64,000 nt of DNA from assembly GCF_030682515.1 (NCBI RefSeq), contig NZ_JAUXOD010000011.1:93608-157607 (forward strand), in the 5' to 3' direction. Of this stretch, positions 54,573-63,672 are shown piece after piece (position 1 is the stretch's first letter; each line of letters opens with the position of its first letter). The position numbers were made by a program, and so were the translations under genes. The stretch is from Hoeflea sp. (GTDB lineage Bacteria > Pseudomonadota > Alphaproteobacteria > Rhizobiales > Rhizobiaceae). The notes beneath the pieces were generated by a model that worked only from the letters and a program-made list of their open reading frames with translations, searched no databases and was not told where the DNA came from.

Positions 54573-55211
54573 ATGGCTGACAAGACCCAGGCCCTCATTT
54601 CCATCCTGAAATTGCAGCCTGTCATCCCGGTGCTTGTCATCACGGATCTCGCCCATGCGGTGCCGCTGGCCCGCGCGCTGGTGGCCGGCGGCCTCAAGGC
54701 GATCGAGATCACGCTCAGGACCCCTGTGGCGCTCGAGGCGATCCGGGCGGTTGCCGATGAAGTCGAGGGCGCGGTGCCGGGCGCCGGCACGGTTCTCAAC
54801 GCGCACCAGTTCCACCAGGCGGTTGCGGCCGGTTCGCAGTTCATCGTGTCGCCAGGCACCACCCAGGAACTGCTCGACGTGGCGCGCAAGTCCCCGGTTC
54901 CGATGCTGCCGGGAGCTGCGACCCCGAGCGAAGTCATGGCGCTCAGGGAAGAGGGCTACGAGGTGCTCAAGTTCTTTCCCGCCGAACAGGCGGGCGGCGC
55001 GGCCTATCTCAAGTCCCTGTCCTCGCCGCTGGCGGGAACGCTGTTCTGCCCCACCGGCGGGATCACGCCCGACAATGCGCGCGATTACCTCTCGCTGTCC
55101 AACGTGATCTGTGTCGGCGGGTCGTGGGTGGCGCCCACGGCGCTTGTGGAAGCCGGTGACTGGGACGGGATCACACGGCTCGCCACCGAAGCCTCGCGCC
55201 TGTCCGCCTAA
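54573..55211 (+). CDS. eda: 2-dehydro-3-deoxy-phosphogluconate (KDPG) aldolase
   Basis: 212 residues. It splits KDPG to pyruvate and glyceraldehyde 3-phosphate in the Entner-Doudoroff pathway. Motifs: LQPVIPVLVI, IEITLRTPVALEAI (catalytic Glu), GAGTVLN, VSPG and the Schiff-base Lys in VLKFFPAEQ, then CPTGGI. GAAAGGA precedes the ATG. Divergent from trhO; edd is not adjacent. Confidence 0.93.
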   Translation: MADKTQALISILKLQPVIPVLVITDLAHAVPLARALVAGGLKAIEITLRTPVALEAIRAVADEVEGAVPGAGTVLNAHQFHQAVAAGSQFIVSPGTTQELLDVARKSPVPMLPGAATPSEVMALREEGYEVLKFFPAEQAGGAAYLKSLSSPLAGTLFCPTGGITPDNARDYLSLSNVICVGGSWVAPTALVEAGDWDGITRLATEASRLSA

Positions 55212-55317
55212 TCGGCTCACACCCTCGGAATCGGTTTGCAACAGGGTCATCGCCTTCCTATCTGAGCAGGGAAGCGGCGGAAGACATCCGCCCGACCGAG
55301 GACAAGGACCTGTTGCG

Positions 55318-56016
55318 ATGTTTGACCCCAAAGCCCTGCTTGACCAGTTTCTCCGCTCCAACGTTCCCGGCACCCAGGGGACCGTCCGGGACAAGGCCAC
55401 TCAGGCCACGCAACTTGCCAAGGACAACCCGCTGGCCACGGGCGCGATCGTCGCCGTGCTTCTGGGCACCGGCGCGGGTCGGGCCATCGGCGGATCGGCG
55501 CTGAAGCTTGGCGGCATGGCGGCAATCGCCGGATTGGGCTACCAGGCCTGGAAGAACTACCAGGCCGGCAAGGATCCGATGATCGGCCAGACCGCCGGCG
55601 AGCCGGAACTGCTGCCGCCGCCATCGGATTCCGAGTTCTCGGCCGAGCCGGATGCGGTGACCGACGATTTCGCGCTGTCGCTGGTTCGGGTGATGATCGC
55701 CGCGGCCCGCGCCGACGGCCATGTCGACGATGCGGAGCGCGTCCGCATTCACGACAAGCTGGCTCTTTCGGGACTGGGCGGAGATGCGATGGCTTTTCTT
55801 GACGAAGAGCTGTCCAAGCCGGTCGATATGGATGGCATCGTGAGATCGGCAGTGACCGAGGTGCAGAAGGTGGAGATGTTCACCGCGGCACGGCTCACGA
55901 TCGAACCCGACTCCAGGGCGGAACGCGGCTTTCTTGACCTGCTGGCCGGACGCCTCGGCCTGCCGGATCCGCTTGTCGACCACATCGAGGCGACGGTGTC
56001 GGCCGCAAAGGTCTGA
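55318..56016 (+). CDS. DUF533/TerB-like protein
   Basis: 232 residues from MFDPKALLDQF; the longer track ORF reads through from the eda 3' end. An N-terminal Gly/Ala-rich hydrophobic segment (ATGAIVAVLLGTGAGRAIGG) and GGMAAIAGLGYQAWKNYQ resemble the YebE/DUF533 family of inner-membrane proteins. The C-terminal half (LVRVMIAAARADGHVDDAERVRI) is a TerB-like helical domain with the D-G-x-x-D metal-site pattern. Function unknown. Weak AAGGA box 12 nt upstream. Confidence 0.82.
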   Translation: MFDPKALLDQFLRSNVPGTQGTVRDKATQATQLAKDNPLATGAIVAVLLGTGAGRAIGGSALKLGGMAAIAGLGYQAWKNYQAGKDPMIGQTAGEPELLPPPSDSEFSAEPDAVTDDFALSLVRVMIAAARADGHVDDAERVRIHDKLALSGLGGDAMAFLDEELSKPVDMDGIVRSAVTEVQKVEMFTAARLTIEPDSRAERGFLDLLAGRLGLPDPLVDHIEATVSAAKV

Positions 56017-56178
56017 CCCCTCCAGACGGTCCTGCCAGCCCCCGTCGCCTCGACACACTCTGAACCTCGGCCTTGTCCCGCGCCTGTCTCCGGGTCCGAG
56101 GGGTTGAGAGCGACCGCATAGCTGCGTTGCAGCAGGGCCTCCCCGAAGTTAAGGTCGGTCTGAGTGAGGGGAGAAGAT

Positions 56179-57972
56179 ATGGCATCGGGAACGATCCGGC
56201 ATTGGTTGTGGATTGCAGCATTGCTGGCGGCCTGTGCTTCGGTGCTGGCGGGATGGGTGACGTGGCGCGCGACGCTTGACCGCGTGATGGAGGAAACAGC
56301 CCGCCGCGGGGACAATGTGCTGCAACTGGCAAGCTCGTCGCTGACCGGCCAGCTTGATCGTTTTGAACGCCTGCCGGCGCTGATCGCCGAACAGGCGCTG
56401 ATCCGACAATTGGCCGCCGACCCCGGCAACGAAGCGCTCGTCGCGGAGGCAAACCAGTATCTGGAGCGAATCCAGCAAATGCTAGATGCCTCGGACATCT
56501 ACCTCATGGTTGCGGACGGGTTGACGATTGCCGCCTCCAATCACGGGCAGGAGAAGTCCTTTGTCGGCGAGAACTTCGCCTTCCGGCCGTATTTTACCGA
56601 GGCCATGCTGGGACAAACGGGCCGTTTCTTTGCGCTGGGCACGACCAGCCTCAAGCGCGGGTATTATTTCGGAGCTCCCGTGCGGGGTGAAGGCGACATC
56701 ATCGGCGTGCTGGTCTTCAAGGTCGATCTGGACGCCATAGAACAGACCTGGCTCAGCGGCGATTATGCGGTCCTCGTCACAGATCCTGACGGCGTCATCT
56801 TTCTCTCAAGTCGCGCCGAGTGGCTTTTTCACGTGCTGCGCCCGCTCGATCCGGCTGCAAGCGCCCGCATCGCCGCGACGCGGCGCTACGCCGACACTCC
56901 GATCGGACTGCTGGACGTGGCAGACGACCACGACGACGGGACGCGCCATCTGCTTCGGATCGGGTCCAGCGAATTCGTCCAGCGCGACATGTCGATGCCG
57001 CGTGCCGACTGGCAGGTCCATGTGCTGATCGACACGGTGGCCGCGCGTCGCGAGGCCCTGACCGCCGCGGTGGTGGCCCTGTTGTCGGTCGGAGTCATGG
57101 CGCTTCTGGGCGCGATGCTCTGGCAGCGGCGCCTGCGTCTGGCCGAGCGGTTCCAGCTGCAGGCTGAGGCGCAGGCCAACCTGGAGCGGCGTGTCGAGAT
57201 GCGGACGGCCGAGCTCAAACAGGCGCAGGCAGATCTCGTCCAGGCGGGCAAGCTTGCCGCCCTGGGGCAGATGTCCGCGGCGCTCAGCCACGAGTTCAAC
57301 CAGCCTCTGGCTGCAGCCAGGACCTATGCCGACAATGCGCTGGTCCTGCTCGACCGCGGACGCTCGGGCGAGGCCCGGGCCAATATCGACCGCATCATCA
57401 ACCTGATCAGCCGCCTTGGGACGCTGAGTGGCCATTTGCGCAGTTTCGCGCGGAAGCCGGGCCAGAAGCTTGGGGCCGTCGCTCTGCCCGATGTGATCGA
57501 GGCGGCCGTCGAAATCGCCACGCTGCGGCTCAAGGCCGCCAAGGCCGAGCTGACGTTGCGGATCGCCCCCGATCTCCCCCTGGCCATCGCGGGTCCGGTG
57601 CGATTGCAGCAGGTGCTGGTCAACATCCTTTCCAATGCCGCCGATGCCGCGGAAGGCGAAGACGTTCCGCGGATCACACTCGATGCCCTGGCCGAGGGCG
57701 ATCATGTCGTCATTCGCGTCTCGGACAACGGGCCGGGTGTCAGCGAGGCCTTGAGGCCGCGCATCTTCGATCCCTTCTTCTCCACCAAAGGTGTGGGCAA
57801 GGGGCTGGGCCTCGGCCTGTCGATCTCCTACAACATCATCAAGGATTTCGGGGGCGACATCGAGGTCGCGTCGTCGCAGGCCGGTGGCGCCGTCTTCACC
57901 ATCCGGCTTCTCACGGCCTCGGACGAAAATGCTGTTCAGATCTCCCCCGCCATGCCAAGTGCTGCCGAATGA
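56179..57972 (+). CDS. sensor histidine kinase, DctB-like
   Basis: 597 residues from ATG 56179, with GGGGAG 5 nt upstream; the track GTG is 5 codons earlier. Membrane segments near residues 8-26 and 294-316 flank a periplasmic double-PAS-type sensor (FVGENFAFRPYFTEAMLGQ, GRFFALGTTSLKRGYYFGAPV). A helical linker is followed by the H-box ALSHEFNQPLAAARTYADNA, N-box NILSNAADAAE, G1 VSDNGPGV and G2 KGLGLGLSI. It phosphorylates the DctD-like regulator encoded next (ATGA overlap). The linked TRAP genes suggest it senses their carboxylate substrate. Confidence 0.88.
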   Translation: MASGTIRHWLWIAALLAACASVLAGWVTWRATLDRVMEETARRGDNVLQLASSSLTGQLDRFERLPALIAEQALIRQLAADPGNEALVAEANQYLERIQQMLDASDIYLMVADGLTIAASNHGQEKSFVGENFAFRPYFTEAMLGQTGRFFALGTTSLKRGYYFGAPVRGEGDIIGVLVFKVDLDAIEQTWLSGDYAVLVTDPDGVIFLSSRAEWLFHVLRPLDPAASARIAATRRYADTPIGLLDVADDHDDGTRHLLRIGSSEFVQRDMSMPRADWQVHVLIDTVAARREALTAAVVALLSVGVMALLGAMLWQRRLRLAERFQLQAEAQANLERRVEMRTAELKQAQADLVQAGKLAALGQMSAALSHEFNQPLAAARTYADNALVLLDRGRSGEARANIDRIINLISRLGTLSGHLRSFARKPGQKLGAVALPDVIEAAVEIATLRLKAAKAELTLRIAPDLPLAIAGPVRLQQVLVNILSNAADAAEGEDVPRITLDALAEGDHVVIRVSDNGPGVSEALRPRIFDPFFSTKGVGKGLGLGLSISYNIIKDFGGDIEVASSQAGGAVFTIRLLTASDENAVQISPAMPSAAE

Positions 57973-59318
57973 CGTCCTTGCGTGTCCTTCTTGTTGATGA
58001 TGAACCCGATCTGCGCGCCGCCACGGCGCAGGCGCTCGATCTGGCCGGATTCCAGGTGATGGAGTTCTCCGCGGCCGAGCGGGTCGTGGAAATGGTCAGC
58101 TTCGGCTTCCCGGGCATTGTCCTGACGGATATCCGCATGCCGGGAATGGACGGACTGACGCTGATGAGCCGCGTGCACGAGATCGACCGGGATATTCCCG
58201 TCATTCTGATCACCGGCCATGGGGATGTTCAGCTGGCCGTGCGGGCGATGCGGGACGGGGCGCATGATTTTGTCGAAAAGCCCTTCGCCGCAAGCCAATT
58301 GTCCGACATCGTGGCGCGTGCCGTCGATCACCGGCGTCTGGTGCTGGAAAACCGGGTGCTCAGGGCGGCCGCCGGGCAGGTGGACGATCTCGAACAGCGC
58401 CTGATCGGCCGCTCCAACATGATGATCGACCTGCGCCGCCGGATCCGGACCATCGGACCGAGCGAGGCGGACGTGCTGATCGAAGGCGCGACCGGGGCCG
58501 GAAAGGAAGTCGTGGCGCGGGCGCTGCACGACCTGTCTTCGCGGTCCAATCGACCTCTGGTCACGATCGATTGTGCCGCCCTGCCAGCGACACTGATCGA
58601 AAGCGAATTGTTTGGCCATGAGCCCGGGGCCTTTGCTGGCGCACTACGCGCGCGCTATGGCAAATTCGAACATGCCCGCGGCGGGACGATCCTGCTTGAC
58701 GATATTGCCTCGGTTCCGCTCGATCTCCAGGGAAAGCTGGTCCGGGTGATCGAAGAAAGAACCGTGACTCGGCTGGGCGCCAACGAGCCGATTGATCTCG
58801 ATGTCCGGTTCATGGCGACCGCGCGCGTGCCGCTGCAAGCCGAGGTGCAGGCGGGCAGGTTCCGCGCCGACCTGCTCTATCGCCTCAACGTGGTCACCCT
58901 GCATGTGCCGCCGCTGTCGGCCCGGCGTGAGGATGTGCCGCTGCTGTTCCTGCGCCTTCTTGTCGAGGCGGCACGCCGTCACCGCGTCGCGGCGCCGGAG
59001 GTTCCGCCTGCGGTGATTTCCCAGCTCGCCGCCAGGGACTGGCCGGGCAATGTGCGCGAACTGCGCAATGCCGCCGACCGCTATGCCCTTGGCCTTGGCG
59101 AGGGACTGGTGCCGGAAGATCCGCCGGGGCGGCTTGCCGAGAGGGTGGCTGAGTTCGAACGCCGCGAAATCGAGGCTGCACTGGCCGCCCACAGAGGCAA
59201 TCTGAAGCCCGTCTACGAATCCCTCGGGCTGTCGCGCAAGACCTTGTGGGAGAAAATGCAGAAACACGGACTGGACAAGGCGCAGTTTGGCGCGGCCAGC
59301 GAGGACAGCGACCAATAG
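57969..59318 (+). CDS. DctD-like response regulator with altered GAFTGA motif
   Basis: 449 residues. The receiver domain has VDDEPDL, phospho-Asp in LTDIRMPGMDG and KPF lysine. The AAA+ domain has Walker A GATGAGKE (about residue 174), Walker B-like GGTILLDDIAS and the arginine-containing end RDWPGNVRELRNA. The loop that contacts sigma-54 reads GAFAGA in place of GAFTGA. A Fis-type HTH closes the protein (EAALAAHRGNLKPVYESLGLSRKTLWEKM). Partner of the upstream kinase and probable regulator of the TAXI TRAP genes. Confidence 0.87.
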   Translation: MTSLRVLLVDDEPDLRAATAQALDLAGFQVMEFSAAERVVEMVSFGFPGIVLTDIRMPGMDGLTLMSRVHEIDRDIPVILITGHGDVQLAVRAMRDGAHDFVEKPFAASQLSDIVARAVDHRRLVLENRVLRAAAGQVDDLEQRLIGRSNMMIDLRRRIRTIGPSEADVLIEGATGAGKEVVARALHDLSSRSNRPLVTIDCAALPATLIESELFGHEPGAFAGALRARYGKFEHARGGTILLDDIASVPLDLQGKLVRVIEERTVTRLGANEPIDLDVRFMATARVPLQAEVQAGRFRADLLYRLNVVTLHVPPLSARREDVPLLFLRLLVEAARRHRVAAPEVPPAVISQLAARDWPGNVRELRNAADRYALGLGEGLVPEDPPGRLAERVAEFERREIEAALAAHRGNLKPVYESLGLSRKTLWEKMQKHGLDKAQFGAASEDSDQ

Positions 59319-59455
59319 CGTACCTTTTCCCCCCATGATTCCCCCCGCAATGTTACGATTTCCACCCATCTGGCCGCCCAAACTATGAAACCCGGCCCAA
59401 AAAAGGTAGTCTTCGGTTGAGCTCGAGCCTGGGAGGCGATTGAAATCGGGTGCGA

Positions 59456-59476
59456 GCGGGAGCAGGAGGCTCCCGC
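59456..59476 (+). promoter_or_regulatory. leader hairpin upstream of the TAXI gene
   Basis: Perfect 8-bp arms GCGGGAGC / GCTCCCGC with an AGGAG loop, ending 18 nt before the ATG and 8 nt before the real GGGAGG box. The loop itself looks like a ribosome-binding sequence. It could stabilise the mRNA 5' end or be a regulatory element. Confidence 0.4.
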
Positions 59477-59494
59477 AGCTACTTGGGAGGTTAC

Positions 59495-60463
59495 ATGTTT
59501 ATCAAGACCATCACCGCAGCCGCTGTCGCGGCCGTGATCGCGACCGGCGCGCTTGCGCAGGACAAGACCGGCTGGCCATCGGAACTCACCATCGGCACCG
59601 CCTCGCAGGGCGGCACCTATTTCGTCTACGGCAATGGCTTTGGCGGGTATATCTCTGAAGCGCTCGGCGTGAACGCGACCGGCGAGGTCACCGGCGGTCC
59701 TGTCCAGAACGTGACTCTGGTGCAGACGGGCGATCACCTGATGGGCCTCGTCACCATGGGCCCCGCCTACGATGCCTGGAACGGCAAGTCCGAACTCGCT
59801 CCGGGCCTCGAGCATACCGACATCCGCGCGCTGTTCCCGATGTATCAGACGCCCTTCCAGGTCGTGGCACTGAAATCATCGGGCATCACATCCGTGTCCG
59901 ACCTTGCCGGCAAGCGCGTCTCGGTCGGCCCTGCCGGCGGTACGCCCGGCACCTACTGGCCGCAATTCATCTCCGCGCTGGGCATCGAGGCGAATGTCTC
60001 CAATGCCGGCGCTGCCGATGCCGCCGGACAATTGTCGGACGGCCTGATCGACGCCTTCGCTTTTGCGGCGGGCGTGCCGATCGCCGCGTTTTCGGAACTG
60101 GCAGCACAGCAGGACGTGGTGATGTTCGGCTTCACCCCGGAAGAACAGGCCAAGGTGCTGGAAGCCTATCCTGCCATGGCATCCTTCGTCATCCCATCAG
60201 GCACCTATGCCGGCCATGACTACGACCAGAATACGGTCGCGCTGTGGAACTTCGCCATTGCGCACAAGGACATGCCGGAAAGCCTCGCCTACGAGATCAC
60301 CAAGCTCGCGCTCGACAACAATGAACGCATGCTCCAGATCCACGCCACGGCATCGGAGACCAAGGCCGAAAACTGGGACAAGAACACCTTCATGCCGTTC
60401 CACCCCGGCGCGGTGAAATATTTCGAGGAAAAAGGGATCACCATCCCCGACACCCTCAAGTAA
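59495..60463 (+). CDS. TRAP transporter substrate-binding protein, TAXI family
   Basis: 322 residues from MFIKTITAAA with GGGAGG upstream. A signal peptide (IKTITAAAVAAVIATGALA) is followed by the TAXI signature GTASQGGTYFVYGNGFGGYI. Further family segments are VGPAGGTPGTYW and SDGLIDAFAFAAG. TAXI proteins bind carboxylates such as glutamate or 2-oxoglutarate for Na-dependent TRAP uptake. A hairpin separates it from the permease. Probably controlled by the DctB/D-like pair just upstream. Confidence 0.9.
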   Translation: MFIKTITAAAVAAVIATGALAQDKTGWPSELTIGTASQGGTYFVYGNGFGGYISEALGVNATGEVTGGPVQNVTLVQTGDHLMGLVTMGPAYDAWNGKSELAPGLEHTDIRALFPMYQTPFQVVALKSSGITSVSDLAGKRVSVGPAGGTPGTYWPQFISALGIEANVSNAGAADAAGQLSDGLIDAFAFAAGVPIAAFSELAAQQDVVMFGFTPEEQAKVLEAYPAMASFVIPSGTYAGHDYDQNTVALWNFAIAHKDMPESLAYEITKLALDNNERMLQIHATASETKAENWDKNTFMPFHPGAVKYFEEKGITIPDTLK

Positions 60464-60488
60464 TCGGGTCTCGGACACCGTGACCTGC

Positions 60489-60513
60489 GGGCGCCCCTGC
60501 ACAAGGGGCGCCC
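60489..60513 (+). other. intergenic stem-loop between TAXI protein and TRAP permease
   Basis: Perfect 10-bp stem GGGCGCCCCT / AGGGGCGCCC with loop GCACA, then TTTCAC. Likely partial terminator or stabiliser that favours binding-protein expression. Confidence 0.65.
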
Positions 60514-60544
60514 TTTCACAAAGCCGTTCCGGGGGGAGGAATGC

Positions 60545-62707
60545 ATGACAACGCCAGCACCTAACGAGGCCGATGCAGCAATCGCGGCAGGCGTCGACAA
60601 CGAAATCTTCTCAGCCAACCAGCGCAAGCCCGCCGGGACGACCGGATTGATCCTGTCGGCGCTGTGCGTTCTTTACACAGCCTTCCACATCGGGGTGATG
60701 AACCTCTATCCGCTTGAGACCTGGACCTATCGCCTGATCCATGTCGGCGGCGGATTGGTGATCGGCTTCCTGCTGTTTTCATCGCTGACATTTACCGAGG
60801 TTGACGGGGAAAACCGGCGCCGCCGCGACCTGCTGATCCTGCCGGGAGTTGGCCTCATCCTGGTGGCCCTGGTGCAGGTGCTGCTGCCCTGGTTCGGCTT
60901 GGCGCCCAGCCTCGATCAGGCGGCCAATGCCCTGGCCTGGCGCTGGACATTCGGTGTCCCGCTCGCCTTGGGAACTGTCTGGATCCTGCTGGTCGGCTGG
61001 TTCATGCCCGACGCGAGGCGCGCGCATATTGACCTTGCCGACATCGCCCTTGCGCTCGCGGCCATCGCCACCACCCTCTACATCATCCACCATGCGCCGT
61101 TCCTGCGGCTGCGTGCGGGAACTGCACTCGCCAAGGAAGCCGACATGTGGGCGGCGCTGATCGGCGTGGTGCTCATTCTGGAGCTGACCCGGCGCATGGC
61201 GGGCATGGCGCTGGTGATCATCGCCTCGATCTTCGTGCTCTACAGCTTTGTCGGGCCCTGGCTTCCGGGCATCCTCTACCACAAGGGCTACAGTCTCACG
61301 CGCTTCTTCACCTACATCTTCACCGACCAGGGCATCCTGGGACCGACAACGGCGATCTCGTCCACCTACATCATCCTGTTCGTGGCCTTTGCCGCCTTCC
61401 TGCAAGCGAGCCGCGTGGGCGAGTATTTCGTCAACTTCGCCTTCGCGGTGGCGGGTGACCGTCAGGGCGGTCCCGCCAAGGTGGCGGTCTTCGGCTCGGG
61501 CCTGATGGGCATGATCAACGGCACATCGGCGGGCAATGTGGTGGCCACCGGTTCGCTGACCATCCCGCTGATGAAGAAGGTCGGATACAAGCCGCAGACG
61601 GCCGCGGCGATCGAGGCGGCTGCCTCCTCCGGCGGGCAGATCCTGCCGCCGATCATGGGCGCCGGCGCCTTCATCATGTCGGAAATCACCGGCATCGCCT
61701 ATTCCGAGATCGTGGTCGCGGCCATCATCCCGGCGCTGCTCTATTTCGTGTCGGTCTATTTCAACGTCGACCTGGCGGCGCAGAAATACAACATGAAGGG
61801 CCTGCCGCGCGAGGAACTGCCGAAATTCAGCAAGCTGGCGCGCCAGGTATTTCTGTTCATCCCGATCTTCATCCTGATCGGCGCGCTGTTCATGGGCTAT
61901 TCGGTCATTCGTGCTGGTACTCTGGCAATGGGGGCTGCAGTCGTGGTCTCCTGGTTGACGCCCTACAGGATGGGCGTGAAGGAGATCCTCTACGCGCTCG
62001 AGATCTCCACCAAGATGACCCTACAGCTGGTCGCGGTCTGCGCTGCGGCGGGCATCATCGTCGGGGTGATCGCGCTCACCGGGCTCGGGACCCGCTTCTC
62101 CTCGCTGCTGCTCGGCCTGGCCGCAAACACCCAGATCCTGGCGCTGTTCTTCGCCATGATTGTTTCGATCATCCTGGGGATGGGCATGCCCACGACCGCG
62201 GCCTATGCCGTGGCCGCGAGCGTCATCGCACCCGGGTTGATCACCATGGGGATCGCACCGCTGACGGCGCATTTCTTCATCTTCTACTTTGCGGTGATGT
62301 CGGCCATCACGCCGCCGGTGGCCCTTGCCGCCTATGCGGGGGCGGCCATTGCGCGGTCGGATCCGATGAAGACGAGCGTGGAGAGCTTCAAGATGGGACT
62401 GGCGGCCTTCATCGTGCCGTTCATGTTCTTCTCCTCGCCCGAGTTGCTGATGCAGGGAGAGTGGCCGGACATCATCCATGTCGTGCTGGGCGCGCTCCTC
62501 GGCGTGTATCTCCTGTCCTCGGCGGTGCAGGGGTGGTTCTTCGGCAACCTCAACATGCTGCTCAGGGGCGTCCTCATCCTGGCGGCGATCTCGATGATCG
62601 ACTCCGGCTACCTGTCCGACGCCATTGGCCTTGGTACTGCCGTGATCGTCTGGGCAATCCAGAAGCGGCTGGTGAAGCCGGGCGCGATCGCCCGAGGCGC
62701 TGACTGA
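60545..62707 (+). CDS. TRAP transporter permease, fused DctQ-DctM (4TM/12TM)
   Basis: 720 residues with GGGGGGAGGAATGC before the ATG. N-terminal DctQ-like four-helix part (TGLILSALCVLYTAFHIGVM onward) is fused to the DctM-like large subunit, as is normal for TAXI systems. DctM motifs: VAVFGSGLMGMINGTSAGNVVATG, AAIEAAASSGGQILPPIMGAGAF, ILGMGMPTTAAYAVAAS. Imports the TAXI ligand with a Na or H gradient. A strong terminator follows. Confidence 0.92.
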   Translation: MTTPAPNEADAAIAAGVDNEIFSANQRKPAGTTGLILSALCVLYTAFHIGVMNLYPLETWTYRLIHVGGGLVIGFLLFSSLTFTEVDGENRRRRDLLILPGVGLILVALVQVLLPWFGLAPSLDQAANALAWRWTFGVPLALGTVWILLVGWFMPDARRAHIDLADIALALAAIATTLYIIHHAPFLRLRAGTALAKEADMWAALIGVVLILELTRRMAGMALVIIASIFVLYSFVGPWLPGILYHKGYSLTRFFTYIFTDQGILGPTTAISSTYIILFVAFAAFLQASRVGEYFVNFAFAVAGDRQGGPAKVAVFGSGLMGMINGTSAGNVVATGSLTIPLMKKVGYKPQTAAAIEAAASSGGQILPPIMGAGAFIMSEITGIAYSEIVVAAIIPALLYFVSVYFNVDLAAQKYNMKGLPREELPKFSKLARQVFLFIPIFILIGALFMGYSVIRAGTLAMGAAVVVSWLTPYRMGVKEILYALEISTKMTLQLVAVCAAAGIIVGVIALTGLGTRFSSLLLGLAANTQILALFFAMIVSIILGMGMPTTAAYAVAASVIAPGLITMGIAPLTAHFFIFYFAVMSAITPPVALAAYAGAAIARSDPMKTSVESFKMGLAAFIVPFMFFSSPELLMQGEWPDIIHVVLGALLGVYLLSSAVQGWFFGNLNMLLRGVLILAAISMIDSGYLSDAIGLGTAVIVWAIQKRLVKPGAIARGAD

Positions 62708-62725
62708 GATCGCAGCACTGAAGCG

Positions 62726-62755
62726 AAGGGAGCCGCCTGTCCGGGCGGCTCCCTT
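62726..62755 (+). terminator. intrinsic terminator after the TRAP operon
   Basis: Perfect 12-bp stem (AAGGGAGCCGCC / GGCGGCTCCCTT, loop TGTCCG) 19 nt after the permease stop, ending in CCCTTTCT. Confidence 0.75.
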
Positions 62756-62897
62756 TCTCATGCCCGGTCGAATATACTATGCCGCGCCTATCCGTGGGGC
62801 CGACCAATCCCATCACGGCGGTGAATGACGGACTTCAGAAAATGTCATGGATCTCCGCGTTGTTCTGCGGCGAACAGAGTGCCATTGTCGGCGGATC

Positions 62898-63521
62898 ATG
62901 TTCGACCACATCAACATTCCCCTGATCCTGACCGCGGCCTTTCTGGCGACCGCGAGCCCGGGGCCATCGACGCTGGCAATCGCCGGAACGGCCATGGCGC
63001 ATGGCCGTTCCCAGGCCCTGGCCCTGGTTGCGGGCATCACGTCGGGGTCGTGGATCTGGTCGATTGCGGCGGCGCTTGGCCTGAGTGCGGTGATGTTCGC
63101 CAATGCGTGGGTGTTCGAGCTGCTGCGCTATCTGGGCGCCGGGTACTTGCTGTTCCTTGCCTACAGGAGCGCCCGCGCCGCGATGTCGTCGACACCGGCC
63201 AAACTCCGGACGGTTTCCGCCCGGAGCCGCCGGAGCGCCTATGGCAAAGGGCTGGCGATGCATCTGACTAACCCGAAAGCCATCCTGTTCTTTGGCGCCC
63301 TCTATTCGGTCGGCGTGCCGGCCTCCGCCACGGCCTGGGAAATGTGTTCGGTCGTGATCATTGTCGGTTTGCAGAGTGTCGCGATCTTCGTCGCCTACGC
63401 TGTGCTGTTTTCCAATCCGCGGGTTGTGGGGATCTATGTCCGCCTCAGGCGGTGGTTCGAAGGTGCATTCGCCGTGGCCTTCGGGATTGCCGGGCTCAAG
63501 CTTCTGACGGCCAGGCTCTGA
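62898..63521 (+). CDS. LysE/RhtB-family amino acid exporter
   Basis: 207 residues from MFDHINIPLI, the normal length; the track start 17 codons earlier is in a basic, non-conserved stretch. Five to six membrane segments, with the family motifs LATASPGPSTLAIAGTAMAHGR near the N-terminus, YLGAGYLLFLAYRSAR, and MHLTNPKAILFFGAL. Exports an amino acid or derivative; substrate not readable. Weak ribosome-binding site. Single gene after the TRAP terminator. Confidence 0.88.
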   Translation: MFDHINIPLILTAAFLATASPGPSTLAIAGTAMAHGRSQALALVAGITSGSWIWSIAAALGLSAVMFANAWVFELLRYLGAGYLLFLAYRSARAAMSSTPAKLRTVSARSRRSAYGKGLAMHLTNPKAILFFGALYSVGVPASATAWEMCSVVIIVGLQSVAIFVAYAVLFSNPRVVGIYVRLRRWFEGAFAVAFGIAGLKLLTARL

Positions 63522-63643
63522 CACCTGGCGTGGAGAGAACAGCCAAAACGCACCATTCCTGGTTAACGTGGTGTTAACTGTTTGAGCGCAGCCTGATCAT
63601 CAGACATGCCTCTCTACTCCTCCCAAGAAGACGGCATGACAAA

Positions 63644-63667
63644 CAAGGGCGGCGAAAGCCGCCCTTG
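63644..63667 (-). terminator. terminator hairpin after the aminotransferase gene
   Basis: Perfect 10-bp arms CAAGGGCGGC / GCCGCCCTTG with a GAAA loop (TTTC on the minus strand), 5 nt after the aminotransferase stop, followed on the minus strand by TTTGT. Confidence 0.65.
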
Positions 63668-63672
63668 ACTGT

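Noticed and set aside
63581-63598. GTTAAC-GTGGT-GTTAAC repeat
   Set aside because: Each half is itself a 6-bp palindrome; a similar GGTTAAC occurs by chance after 40219. Too short to claim as an operator.
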